From NCBI GenBank assembly GCA_047972995.1, contig JBKEBD010000012.1, positions 1 to 40,145 of the forward strand: a stretch of 40,145 nucleotides of DNA, given 5' to 3'. The notes under the pieces are model-generated. The model did not search any database, was not told the DNA's origin, and worked only from the letters and a program-made list of their open reading frames with translations. The DNA comes from JBKEDC01 sp047972995 (GTDB lineage: Bacteria > Bacteroidota > Bacteroidia > Bacteroidales > Prolixibacteraceae). Both the position numbers and the translations under genes were made by a program. Positions 15,994 through 24,778 of the stretch are shown here, in pieces; the first letter of the stretch is position 1, and every line of letters starts with the position of its first letter.

Positions 15994-16758
15994 TTATAGT
16001 GCAAAAGTATTAAGGGCGTTAGCCGTGGTAATTTCACTCACGGTGTTGATGTCAATTTGGTGTAGTTCGGCAATTTTTTGCGCAATTAAAGGCGCGTAAG
16101 CGCTTTCGTTTCTTTTTCCACGATAGGGCACAGGGGTGAGATAGGGGGCATCGGTTTCTAAAACGAAGTGTTCAACCGGAATTTGTGCAATTACTTTATC
16201 CATGCCTGCGTTTTTGAATGTAACCACTCCGCTCACTCCGAGTTTAAATCCGAGTTCAATGATTTCTTGGGCTTCTTCCACGGTGCCAGAGAAACTGTGA
16301 AACACGCCTTTTAGTCCGCTGAAATGGTTGGCGCGAAGCACCTCCATGGTTTCATTGAATGCATCGCGGTTGTGTATTGCAATGGGTAATTCGTATTGTT
16401 CTGCCCATTTGATTTGTTGAGCGAATACGAGCTTTTGTTCTTCTATAAAGGTTTTATCCCAATACAAATCCATGCCAATTTCACCTAGCGCAATGAATTT
16501 GCGTTTTGCTAACCAACTTTCCACCATGTCAAGCTCGGCATGATAGTCGGCTTTCACCGAAGTAGGGTGAATGCCAATCATGGGGAAGCATACCTCGGGA
16601 TTTTGATCTACCACATCGAGGAGTGGTAGAATTGACTCGCGGTCGACATTGGGAATGAAAATTTTTTCTACTCCTTCGTCGATAGCTCGACGAAGGACAA
16701 TGCTTCGATCGTCATCAAATTCTTTGGCGTAAATATGGGCGTGGGTATCAATAAGCAT
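15994..16758 (-). CDS. tatD: TatD-family metal-dependent deoxyribonuclease
   Basis: A TIM-barrel hydrolase of the TatD family, 254 residues, with the full metal-binding set: H6 and H8 (DTHAHIY), E93 (LGEIGMD), H129 (AIHNRDA), H154 (VFHSFSG) and D203 (ETDAPYLTP). Family members act as 3'-5' DNases or D-tyrosyl-tRNA editing hydrolases; which one applies here is not shown. Gaps of 4 and 2 nt to its neighbours indicate a single transcript. Confidence 0.94.
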   Translation of the reverse strand: MLIDTHAHIYAKEFDDDRSIVLRRAIDEGVEKIFIPNVDRESILPLLDVVDQNPEVCFPMIGIHPTSVKADYHAELDMVESWLAKRKFIALGEIGMDLYWDKTFIEEQKLVFAQQIKWAEQYELPIAIHNRDAFNETMEVLRANHFSGLKGVFHSFSGTVEEAQEIIELGFKLGVSGVVTFKNAGMDKVIAQIPVEHFVLETDAPYLTPVPYRGKRNESAYAPLIAQKIAELHQIDINTVSEITTANALNTFAL

Positions 16759-16762
16759 AATT

Positions 16763-17650
16763 CTAGAATAATGAATATTTCTCTGGGGCGATACAGAAAA
16801 TGGGGGTGTCGGTTTTTAAGATAACTTCCGATGCTACTCGTCCGATATAGTTGAAGTCGAAGATACTTTCTTGGTGCGTCATTAGCACGGTAAGGTCGGC
16901 TTTTGTTTCATTAATGAACTCGGGAATCATTTGGTTAATAGTTTTCCCTTCTTGTTCCATTAGTACGGTAGTTTCTGTTTTGATGCCTGATTGTTCTAGG
17001 TGAAAACGGGCGTCTTTAATTTTTCTATAAACGGCAGTTTCTTCCAACACGAGGGTGTTTTTAATTGCTGAAACGATATGCACGTTAGCGTTGTAAGTGT
17101 GTGCTAATCGTTCTGCCCAAATAAGTTTCCCGCGGTAAGGTTGAAACAAGTCGATAGGTAATAATATTTTATTGGCTCTAATTGGATTTTTTCCGCCAGC
17201 ATAAGTTAATACAGGGCAGTGTGCCTCTTGGATAGCTAGTTTAATGTTATTTTCCCATGAATCTTGTGCTTCGGGGGCGGTTACTAATCGCTTGTTGAGC
17301 AAGAGTAAATCGTGGGGGTCTTTTTGCTGCACGCGTTTCACCCCACCCATCATAGAACCGGGCATTATCACCAAGTGCATATACTCGGGTACTTTGTAGT
17401 CATCCAAGTTGTCGCACACAAACATTCGCAATTGGTCTTCTGCAGGAAGTAGAGCCGATCGGTTTTTAAAGAATTGGTTGAGCCAATTGGGTAGTTCCGA
17501 TTCTTCATCGACCGAAAGCAGCAAGGTTACCTCGCAGTTGTAACGTTTGTGGAAGTTTACAGCACGGGCGATTACTGTTTTTCCTTCTTTTGTTAAGGTG
17601 ATTGGAATTAACACCTTATTGACGGCGGTAGTTATGGCTTGTTCTTTCAT
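16763..17650 (-). CDS. Tandem universal stress protein
   Basis: A 295-residue cytosolic protein with two UspA-like halves: about 10-150 (KVLIPITLTKEGKTVIARAV start) and 160-293 (KILLPIDLFQPYRGKLIWAE start). The second half ends in the usual IGRVASEVILKTDTPIFCIA block, a degenerate form of the nucleotide-binding G-x2-G-x9-G-S/T motif; the first half is more degenerate. Such proteins are linked to stress survival and may bind nucleotides. It lies between metF (26 nt) and tatD (4 nt) in one operon. Confidence 0.85.
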   Translation of the reverse strand: MKEQAITTAVNKVLIPITLTKEGKTVIARAVNFHKRYNCEVTLLLSVDEESELPNWLNQFFKNRSALLPAEDQLRMFVCDNLDDYKVPEYMHLVIMPGSMMGGVKRVQQKDPHDLLLLNKRLVTAPEAQDSWENNIKLAIQEAHCPVLTYAGGKNPIRANKILLPIDLFQPYRGKLIWAERLAHTYNANVHIVSAIKNTLVLEETAVYRKIKDARFHLEQSGIKTETTVLMEQEGKTINQMIPEFINETKADLTVLMTHQESIFDFNYIGRVASEVILKTDTPIFCIAPEKYSLF

Positions 17651-17676
17651 GGTAATAGGTCTTTATGGTATAAGAT

Positions 17677-18630
17677 TTAGAATACGGCTTTAATGATATT
17701 CTTTGTGCTGTCAGATACGCCCATGGTGTACATATGTAGGCTAGACACTTTGGCGGCTACTAGCTCTTTTGCTTGTTGGATGGTCCATTCGGTACCCACT
17801 AGTTTTGCATCGGCATCAGTTTTGCATCGAAGTAGCTCATTTACCAAATCGTCGGGTAAATCTAAGCTGAATATTTTAGGAAGCACGGTGAGCTGGCGCA
17901 AGGTGCTAATCGACTTGATACCCGGAATGATAGGCACGTTGATATCTGCGGCACGGCATTTGTCAACAAAGTCGAAATAGACTTTATTGTCGAAGAACAT
18001 TTGAGTTACAATATATTCTGCACCGGTGTCAACCTTTTGTTTCAGGTAGTTCAAATCGGTATTGAAATTAGGGGCTTCGAAATGCTTTTCAGGGTAGCCT
18101 GCTACACCCACACAGAAATCGAGAGCTGCTGTGTTTTTCAAATCGGGGTCAAGATATTTTCCTTTGCCGAGGTTCTTAATTTGTTTCACCAATTCATTGG
18201 CATTGGTATGGCCGTCTTCTTCGGCACGGAACACTACGTCAGATTTAACACCATCGCCACGTAAGGCGAGTACATTTTCAATTCCAAGGAAATTTAAGTC
18301 CATCAACACGTGCTCGGTTTCGCTTTTGGTGAACCCACCGCACAAAATGTGGGGTACAACAGGAATACCATATCGGTGTTGAATTGAAGCTGCAATGGCA
18401 ACTGCACCGGGGCGTTTGCGCACTACTTGTTTCTTAATTTCGCCGTTGGGTGATTCGGAGTAAACCACTTCATCGCGATGAGTGGTAATGTTAATGTATT
18501 GAGGGTTGAGATCGAGAAGGTTCTCAATGGTGTTGTAAATGTTGCTGGCATTATTTCCCTTCAATGGAGGGAGAAGCTCGAATGAAAACAGCGTACTGTC
18601 GCTTTTATTGATAATGTCTATTACTTTCAT
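17677..18630 (-). CDS. metF: 5,10-methylenetetrahydrofolate reductase
   Basis: An FAD enzyme that reduces 5,10-methylene-THF to 5-methyl-THF for methionine synthesis. The 317 residues form the MetF TIM barrel. FELLPP near residue 17 carries the catalytic glutamate, and ALRGDGVK, QMFFDNKVYFDF and PGIKSIST are conserved folate/FAD-site blocks. A minus-strand -7 box TATCTTTG (18658-18651) lies 21 nt before the start, so this is probably the first gene of the operon that continues to the asparaginase. No SAM-riboswitch-like leader fits in that short interval. Confidence 0.95.
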   Translation of the reverse strand: MKVIDIINKSDSTLFSFELLPPLKGNNASNIYNTIENLLDLNPQYINITTHRDEVVYSESPNGEIKKQVVRKRPGAVAIAASIQHRYGIPVVPHILCGGFTKSETEHVLMDLNFLGIENVLALRGDGVKSDVVFRAEEDGHTNANELVKQIKNLGKGKYLDPDLKNTAALDFCVGVAGYPEKHFEAPNFNTDLNYLKQKVDTGAEYIVTQMFFDNKVYFDFVDKCRAADINVPIIPGIKSISTLRQLTVLPKIFSLDLPDDLVNELLRCKTDADAKLVGTEWTIQQAKELVAAKVSSLHMYTMGVSDSTKNIIKAVF

Positions 18631-18760
18631 GTGTATTGAAATCTTTCATACAAAGATAAGCAATACGCATGAGAGTTATGCAGCTATTTTAAATAAACAA
18701 TTTAAATTTATAGCACTAAAGCGAAAAGGGGCTTTTTTTATTCATAATCGGCTCGTTTGG

Positions 18761-19972
18761 CTAGAATTGCACTTCAAATTGAAGTCTGGCCATGAAGCTA
18801 TTATGTCCCGCGCCATAGAGTAGTCCAGAGAAATCGGTTTGCCATTTTAGCTTGTGCTCAATGATGTATCGAGAAACAGCAATGGTGGCTAGCCGTTTGG
18901 CGTTGTTATCGAAGATTTCGTGGTTGAAATAGACTTCCGAATATCGGGCGCTAACCTCCCAGTTGGTTCTAAACAGATAGCCTGCTTGCACGTTGTAGGC
19001 GCTACCCTCAGGCACTATCATGCCTGTTTCCGTGCCATCGCTGTTGGTAGCAATGGGCGATGAGGCATCGCGGTAGGCATATTCGGCTAAAAATGAATAT
19101 CGACGATAACGCACCGCAGCATCGAGGAATATGTTGGTCATGTCGCTTTCGTGGAAACCAGTGTCCGTCACCATGTATTTGCCTAATTGACCTTGTGTTC
19201 GCACGGCATCGTCGTTGAAGTTGTAGGTGAATCCGAACATTACTTTAGGCGAAAGCTCTAGACCGAATGATGATCCTATGTAGTCGCCACCATCAACAAA
19301 TTCCCCTAGGGGGAGCAGTTCAATGCGTGAGGTGTAGTTTAATCCGCCTTCATTTCCGCTCTTAACTCCTCTACCTTCACCTTGGGTTAGAGACCACACG
19401 TCGCGCACCAAGCCTCGATAGCCAAAGTTGAAAGAGTGACTAAGCATGACGCCCAAATCGCGGTCGATGTTCATGCTAGAGTTCAGAATGGAGCGATCGA
19501 CGAATTGCATATTTCCCGACGAAATCATGCGTTCTACGTTTCCCGGTAGTTTGAATTGTCCAAATTTAATCTCGAAATTTCGGTAGAAGTTCCAACGTAC
19601 ATAGGCATCATAAATAACTTCGGTAGAAGTGGAATTGTCGGGATTGAAACCCACCATATCTTGGTCGGAAAAGCCAAGCTGTAGGAAGTAATTCAGGTCG
19701 GGAGTGTAAACAAAACCGCCAAGTTTCAATCGAACCCTACGGGGGGTAAACGATGTTGACATATCGGCAGATCCATCGCTATAACGATTAACGCTGTTTG
19801 ATGCCAAAAATTGCATACGTCCAGAAAGCTTTACACTCCAGGTGCTGTCTTGGTCAACAAAATTGACAATGCCTTTTCCGAAAGGCATCTTTCTCAAATC
19901 TTGAGCGCTTATGCTAGTGCTAGCCATGACGATGGCAAACAGACAGATGTAAATAGATCGGAATTGACGCAT
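18761..19972 (-). CDS. Porin O/P-type outer-membrane channel
   Basis: An outer-membrane beta-barrel of the phosphate-selective porin O/P family. From the chosen start it has 403 residues with a signal peptide (MRQFRSIYICLFAIVMASTS, cleaved after SAQ at about 24). Family landmarks include GRMQF, RRVRLKLGG and KFGQFKLPGNVERM, and it ends in a barrel-type aromatic strand (FEVQF). The frame is open 28 codons further up to 20056, but the signal peptide and the -7 box TATCTTTG on the minus strand (20010-20003) place the start at 19972. Substrate selectivity is not known. Confidence 0.85.
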   Translation of the reverse strand: MRQFRSIYICLFAIVMASTSISAQDLRKMPFGKGIVNFVDQDSTWSVKLSGRMQFLASNSVNRYSDGSADMSTSFTPRRVRLKLGGFVYTPDLNYFLQLGFSDQDMVGFNPDNSTSTEVIYDAYVRWNFYRNFEIKFGQFKLPGNVERMISSGNMQFVDRSILNSSMNIDRDLGVMLSHSFNFGYRGLVRDVWSLTQGEGRGVKSGNEGGLNYTSRIELLPLGEFVDGGDYIGSSFGLELSPKVMFGFTYNFNDDAVRTQGQLGKYMVTDTGFHESDMTNIFLDAAVRYRRYSFLAEYAYRDASSPIATNSDGTETGMIVPEGSAYNVQAGYLFRTNWEVSARYSEVYFNHEIFDNNAKRLATIAVSRYIIEHKLKWQTDFSGLLYGAGHNSFMARLQFEVQF

Positions 19973-20453
19973 TGAAAAAACATGAATAATACAGAAACAC
20001 TTCAAAGATAATAGATTTAAATTATAACCGCTATTTTTTTTAATCAAAAGGCACATCGAATTTAGTTCTTTTAGGTGTTAAGTGTGTTTTGTTAAGTTTC
20101 AATTTTAGTGAACATTCCTTCTTCTTGGGGTTGAAATAATTTGTGGTTGGGGAAAGCATTCGGTCTCGTGAAATATAGCACATGTGCGAGGAATTATAGC
20201 ATCGCTTCTAAGCTAACGAAGCCATGTGCAAGAAAAGAATGACCGAAGCTGTAGCACTTTGCGTAAATAAATTGATTATTCGGTAGGGAATATCTATTTT
20301 TTATCTCTTACATAGCGGGTAGTCAACAAGTAAAAATATTATCTTTGTGAACTGTGCCGCTATTTTTTTGAAGGCTGCACCATACAATTTTTAGATACAA
20401 GTTTTTCGGGTTCCTTCTTTGCAGAGAAACAGGGAAATATTAATAGCAAACCT
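19973..20453. other. Intergenic region between divergent genes
   Basis: It holds the -7 box of the porin (20003-20010, minus), a nested stem-loop structure (20155-20250, listed separately) and a possible -7 box TATCTTTG (20340-20347) for the menaquinone genes, which would give a leader of about 100 nt. No ORF is supported. Confidence 0.6.
20155..20250. other. Nested stem-loop structure, possible structured RNA
   Basis: Three nested perfect pairings occur: AGC-(A)-TTCGGTC (20155-20165) with GACCGAAGCT (20241-20250), GCACATG (20178-20184) with CATGTGC (20223-20229), and GCTTC (20204-20208) with GAAGC (20218-20222). The second and third stems abut on the 3' side. It lies between two divergent promoters and belongs to no ORF. 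Function unknown. Confidence 0.35.
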
Positions 20454-20882
20454 ATGGAAGATATTATATATCATGATGATATGAGCCTAGATGAGGTGAA
20501 TGAAACACTAAAGCGTGGATTGATTGGCTGGCTCGGTATTCAAATTGAAGAATTACTACCCGACGGATTGGTGGCAACCATGCCTGTGAACGACCACACG
20601 ATGCGCCCCGGCGGCATTTTGCATGGCGGTTCAAATTTGGCGTTTGCCGAAACTTTGGCAGGCATGGGAAGTATCCTTTTTATCGATAATCGGAAATATG
20701 ATGCTCGGGGCATTTCGGTGGCAGCCAACCATGTAGGGGCAGCTACCGAGGGAGAGGTAAAAGCCGTGGCTCGATTGATTCATAAAGGTCGAACAACTCA
20801 CCTTTGGGATATTGAAATTTTCCGCGGCGACGGTAAAATGATTTCTACAGCACGCGTGACGAACATGATAGTGGAGAAGTAA
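20454..20882 (+). CDS. menI: Hotdog thioesterase, probable DHNA-CoA thioesterase
   Basis: A 142-residue cytosolic hotdog-fold acyl-CoA thioesterase of the YdiI/PaaI type. The active-site segment is LHGGSNLAFAETLAGMGS: HGG at 57-59 and the catalytic-position glutamate E66. E. coli YdiI (MenI) hydrolyses 1,4-dihydroxy-2-naphthoyl-CoA, the step after MenB. Its location directly before menF-menD-menB makes that role likely here, but the family is promiscuous, so the symbol rests partly on context. Confidence 0.75.
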   Translation: MEDIIYHDDMSLDEVNETLKRGLIGWLGIQIEELLPDGLVATMPVNDHTMRPGGILHGGSNLAFAETLAGMGSILFIDNRKYDARGISVAANHVGAATEGEVKAVARLIHKGRTTHLWDIEIFRGDGKMISTARVTNMIVEK

Positions 20883-20888
20883 GTAGTA

Positions 20889-20967
20889 GAGTACTTGAGT
20901 GGCAAAGTACCTAAGAGAACAGCGCTAGTCACCGTTACCGTTAGGTTGCTTAGGTACTCAGGTACTT
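20889..20967 (+). repeat. Long hairpin between menI-like gene and menF
   Basis: Outer arms GTACTTGAG (20891-20899) and CTCAGGTAC (20957-20965) and inner arms TACCTAAG (20908-20915) and CTTAGGTA (20949-20956) form a 17-bp bulged stem over a ~33-nt loop. No T-tract follows, so it is not an ordinary terminator for the plus strand. Confidence 0.5.
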
Positions 20968-20981
20968 CAAAAAAAAAGACA

Positions 20982-22067
20982 ATGACAACAGCATTAATAA
21001 ATACGCTTTTGCTGAAAGGCAAAGCTTTTGCAGCTTGGGCAATGCCCGGAGCTGAAGTAGAACTTATGGTGGCAAAGCCTGACCAAGTAACTTTCATTAA
21101 CGATGAATCGGAACTCGACGATTTGCACGGATTTGTATTTGCACCATTCCAAAAAAACGATTCTTGTCCGCTAGTTATCTTGCAAGGGGCACACCTAAAA
21201 AGTGCACAAGAAATTCAAGATTTCAAAATTACAGGCGACCTTGCTTTGGCAAGTGAAAGAAGTGGGCGTCATCGTCCTTTTGTGATTAGTCACCCGCAAT
21301 ATTGCACCGACATCAACCAAACGGTGGAACACTTGCAGCAGTCGGAGCTCTCAAAGGTGGTAATATCGCGCATTGAAGAAGCCGAGTGTAGCGAAAAAAG
21401 CATAGGCGAGATATTCCATCTTCTGCATCGACAAAACCCCAGAGCATTTGTTTATGTGGTGAGCATTCCTAAAGTTGGTACTTGGATTGGCGCAACGCCC
21501 GAATCGTTGCTACAGCTGAAAAATGGGCATTATGAAACCATGTCGCTCGCAGGCACACAAAGTCAGCGCACCGATGCCGACTATCGTTGGCGCACCAAAG
21601 AAATTGAAGAGCAAGCATTTGTGTCGCGCTATATTCTAGAGGCTTTCCACGATTTAGATATTCACCCTTACACCACCATTGGTCCAACAACCCTAGAGAG
21701 TGGTGGTTTGGCGCATTTACACACTGTCTTTCAGTTTGCCCCCGAACTGGTAAACGGTAAGTTGAGCGCCTTTGTGAAACGCCTGCACCCCACACCAGCA
21801 GTGTGTGGCTTGCCCAAAGAGGAAGCCTTGGCGTTCATTGCTAAAATGGAAAAGCACAAGCGTAGATATTATTCGGGTTATTTAGGAACGTGGCAAATGA
21901 ATGGCGAAACCAATCTATTTGTCAATCTTCGTTGCATGGAGCTCATGGGCAATCAATGTTTGCTTTACGTAGGCGGTGGAATTACCACTCAATCTAACGA
22001 AGAAGAAGAATGGGAAGAAACCGTGAAGAAGAGCGAAGTGATGAGAAGAATAATTATGAACCCCTAA
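20982..22067 (+). CDS. menF: Isochorismate synthase
   Basis: Converts chorismate to isochorismate, the first committed step of menaquinone synthesis. The chorismate-binding C-terminal domain is plain: VVISRIEE, GATPESLLQL, SLAGTQ, HLHTVFQF, LHPTPAVCGLPKEEAL, YYSGYLGTW, and a final YVGGGIT. The open frame begins at 20895, but the first 29 codons are encoded by an intergenic hairpin. The ATG at 20982, giving 361 residues starting MTTALINTLLLKGKAFAAW, is preferred. menD follows after 8 nt. Confidence 0.92.
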   Translation: MTTALINTLLLKGKAFAAWAMPGAEVELMVAKPDQVTFINDESELDDLHGFVFAPFQKNDSCPLVILQGAHLKSAQEIQDFKITGDLALASERSGRHRPFVISHPQYCTDINQTVEHLQQSELSKVVISRIEEAECSEKSIGEIFHLLHRQNPRAFVYVVSIPKVGTWIGATPESLLQLKNGHYETMSLAGTQSQRTDADYRWRTKEIEEQAFVSRYILEAFHDLDIHPYTTIGPTTLESGGLAHLHTVFQFAPELVNGKLSAFVKRLHPTPAVCGLPKEEALAFIAKMEKHKRRYYSGYLGTWQMNGETNLFVNLRCMELMGNQCLLYVGGGITTQSNEEEEWEETVKKSEVMRRIIMNP

Positions 22068-22075
22068 CCCTCCCC

Positions 22076-23779
22076 ATGATTTCCAACAAAAAACATATTC
22101 AACAACTAGTGGCATTGCTTGCAGTAAAAGAAATACTCGACGTGGTAGTTTCGCCCGGTTCGCGCAATGGCGCACTGGTGCAGACCCTCGTGAGCGATGG
22201 GCGTTTCAATTGCTTCAACCTGATTGATGAGCGGTCGGCTGCCTACTTCGCCTTGGGTATGGCGCAAGCCAAAAAAATGCCTGTGGCATTGCTTTGCAGT
22301 TCGGGCACAGCAGCGTTGAACTACACGTCTGCCATTGCCGAAGCCTACTATCAGCAAGTGCCTTTGGTGGTGCTCACCGCCGACCGTCCCGACTATTGGA
22401 TTGACCAGCTCGAAGCGCAATGTATCAATCAGCAAGGTATTTATACGAACTTTGTGGTGCAAGAAATTAACTTGCCTTTGGGTGAAAGCCCGCAAGAAAT
22501 TAGCCAAGCCAACCGAAAAATAAACATTGGTTTAAATGCCGCTTTCGCAGAAAGCAAACCCGTGCATATCAACATTCCGCTAGAAGAGCCACTCTATGAA
22601 TTTGTTGATGAGCTAGTGCCAACCAATGTGCGCAATATTCCACTTACCAAACAAAATGTTTCGCTTCCAACCGAGAAAACAGAACTGTTGGTGAATCGGC
22701 TGAACCAGAGTGATCAGATATTAATTGTGGTGGGGCAAATGCTTCCCGAAGACGGATTGGCACAGCTCGTAGGGCTTTTCGCCGACATGGTGGGCGCAAC
22801 AATTCTTGCCGAACCGCTTGCCAATTTGCCAGATATTGCCATGATCGATAATTTTGACCTCACATTATCGTCGCTTTCAACGGAGGAAATGGAGCAGCTT
22901 CGTCCGCAGATTTTAATCACCCTTGGCGGGCAGCTCGTGTCGAAGCGCATCAAGCAATTCTTGCGTAAGTATCAACCGCATGAGCATTGGCACATTTCGC
23001 CATCGGCACACCATGCCGATACCTATTGGAGTCTAACCGATGTTATACCTCTTTCGTCTAAAGTGTTTCTCGAAACCATGCTTTCGGCGTGCTACGATGT
23101 GGAAATGGAATTTCAGCTTCATTCTCCCTATCGCTTGCAATGGATTCAGTTTGCTCAACGGGCAAATGAGGCATTCGATGCCGCTACAACTTCGCTAGGT
23201 TTCACCGACATGAAGGTTCACCAACTGCTGAAAGGCTACATTCCTGCAGAAAGTATCGTGCATTATGGCAACAGCGCAAGTATTCGTTATGGTATTTTGC
23301 AAACGCCAGAAGCTGCTTCATTTTATAGCAATCGAGGAACGAGCGGCATCGATGGTTCGCTTTCTACAGCCGTGGGATTTGCATCTACCTCTGCCGACTT
23401 GAACACGGTGGTGCTGGGCGATTTGGCATTTCTTTACGACTCGAATGCACTTTGGAATAATGATTTTCCGAGCAACCTCCGCATTGTTGTGTTAAACAAT
23501 GGCGGCGGAAATATCTTTGGCATGATTCCCGGACCTAGTCGCTCCATGGCATTTCGCAAGCATTTCATCGCCGAACATAACTTCAAGGCGAAGGGAATCG
23601 CAGAAACATTTGGCATTTCCTATCTTTCGGCACAAAATGAAGAAGAGTTGCGCCAGAATTTAGACTATATATATAGTACCTCGTGCCGAAAGGCTTGCAT
23701 TGTGGAAGTGTTCACCAATCAAGAGGAAAACTCGAAAGAGTATCAACGGATAAGCCCCCTTCAACTCCTCAAGGTGTGA
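22076..23779 (+). CDS. menD: SEPHCHC synthase
   Basis: A thiamine-diphosphate enzyme joining isochorismate and 2-oxoglutarate to give SEPHCHC. From the ATG at 22076 it has 567 residues, the normal MenD size. SPGSRN (26-31), DERSA with the conserved Glu (51-55) and CSSGTAALNY (74-83) belong to the N-terminal domain. The ThDP-magnesium motif GDLAFLYDSNALWNN lies about 430-445, followed by VLNNGGGNIF. A start at 22010 would overlap menF by 58 nt and add a non-conserved, charged tail. The last codons run through a C-rich repeat arm (23752-23774). Confidence 0.95.
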   Translation: MISNKKHIQQLVALLAVKEILDVVVSPGSRNGALVQTLVSDGRFNCFNLIDERSAAYFALGMAQAKKMPVALLCSSGTAALNYTSAIAEAYYQQVPLVVLTADRPDYWIDQLEAQCINQQGIYTNFVVQEINLPLGESPQEISQANRKINIGLNAAFAESKPVHINIPLEEPLYEFVDELVPTNVRNIPLTKQNVSLPTEKTELLVNRLNQSDQILIVVGQMLPEDGLAQLVGLFADMVGATILAEPLANLPDIAMIDNFDLTLSSLSTEEMEQLRPQILITLGGQLVSKRIKQFLRKYQPHEHWHISPSAHHADTYWSLTDVIPLSSKVFLETMLSACYDVEMEFQLHSPYRLQWIQFAQRANEAFDAATTSLGFTDMKVHQLLKGYIPAESIVHYGNSASIRYGILQTPEAASFYSNRGTSGIDGSLSTAVGFASTSADLNTVVLGDLAFLYDSNALWNNDFPSNLRIVVLNNGGGNIFGMIPGPSRSMAFRKHFIAEHNFKAKGIAETFGISYLSAQNEEELRQNLDYIYSTSCRKACIVEVFTNQEENSKEYQRISPLQLLKV

Positions 23780-23866
23780 GGGTAGAACCATAAAAACAGT
23801 ACAAACTCAGTATCTTTAGCTTTCCCTTTTGGGGGAGTTAGAGGGGCTGAATTTAAATTTTAAGAT

Positions 23867-24688
23867 ATGTCAACAAGAAAATGGGAAACCATCAAAGATT
23901 ATGAAGATATTTTCTTCGACTTTTACGATGGGATAGCAAAAATCACCATCAACCGCGAGCAAGTGCGCAATGCATTTCGCCCCACCACGGTGAACAACAT
24001 CAGCGATGCTCTAGCCATTTGTCGCGAAGAGCAGAGTATTAATGTAATTGTCATTACAGGAGCTGGCGATAAAGCGTTTTGCTCGGGTGGCGACCAAAAT
24101 GTGAAGGGCACAGGAGGTTATATCGATGAGAATGGTATTCCTCGATTGAACATCTTGGAGGTGCAAAAACAAATCCGCAGTATGCCTAAACCTGTCATTG
24201 CCATGGTAAACGGCTATGCCATTGGTGGTGGTCATGTGCTTCACGTAGTGTGCGATATTAGTATTGCAAGTGAAAATGCCATCTTCGGGCAAACAGGACC
24301 TAAAGTAGGTAGCTTTGATGCTGGTTTGGGTTCGTCGTATTTGGCAAGTGTAGTAGGGCAAAAGAAAGCTCGCGAAATTTGGTTCATGTGTCGCCAATAT
24401 TCAGCAGCCGAAGCCTTAGAAATGGGCTTGGTGAACAAAGTAGTACCTTTCGACCAACTAGAAGATGAAGTGGTAGCATGGGCACAAAAGATGCAAGAAC
24501 ACAGTCCGCTAGCTTTGCGTATGCTCAAGCTCGGACTGAATGCCGAGCTTGATGGGCAAATTGGTATTCAAGAGTTTGCAGGTAATGCTACTTTGCTATA
24601 TTACCTCACCGAAGAAGCGCAAGAGGGTAAACACGCCTTCTTAGAAAAACGCAAACCCGACTTCCATAAATATCCAAAATTTCCATAA
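23867..24688 (+). CDS. menB: 1,4-dihydroxy-2-naphthoyl-CoA synthase
   Basis: A crotonase-fold enzyme that cyclises O-succinylbenzoyl-CoA to DHNA-CoA. The 273 residues show the MenB-specific features: CSGGDQNVKG (72-81), the oxyanion-hole region GGGHVLHVVCDISIAS (120-135) and GQTGPKVGSFDAGLGSSYLA (141-160). It lies 87 nt after menD and is followed by a terminator. menC, menE and menH are absent from the window, so the intermediate steps must be encoded elsewhere. Confidence 0.96.
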   Translation: MSTRKWETIKDYEDIFFDFYDGIAKITINREQVRNAFRPTTVNNISDALAICREEQSINVIVITGAGDKAFCSGGDQNVKGTGGYIDENGIPRLNILEVQKQIRSMPKPVIAMVNGYAIGGGHVLHVVCDISIASENAIFGQTGPKVGSFDAGLGSSYLASVVGQKKAREIWFMCRQYSAAEALEMGLVNKVVPFDQLEDEVVAWAQKMQEHSPLALRMLKLGLNAELDGQIGIQEFAGNATLLYYLTEEAQEGKHAFLEKRKPDFHKYPKFP

Positions 24689-24710
24689 ACAATAGGATTA
24701 TTATCAGACA

Positions 24711-24738
24711 AAATGCTACCTTAAAAGGTGGCATTTTT
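24711..24738 (+). terminator. Intrinsic terminator after menB
   Basis: A 10-bp stem (AAATGCTACC/GGTGGCATTT, one T-G wobble, loop TTAAAA) is followed by TTTTT. Confidence 0.85.
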
Positions 24739-24778
24739 ATTTGATTGTGGTTAGACATATTGTTGAGGAAGATAACTC

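Noticed and set aside
20895..20981. 29-codon N-terminal extension of MenF
   Set aside because: It is encoded by the intergenic hairpin and is not MenF-like; the ATG at 20982 gives a normal protein.
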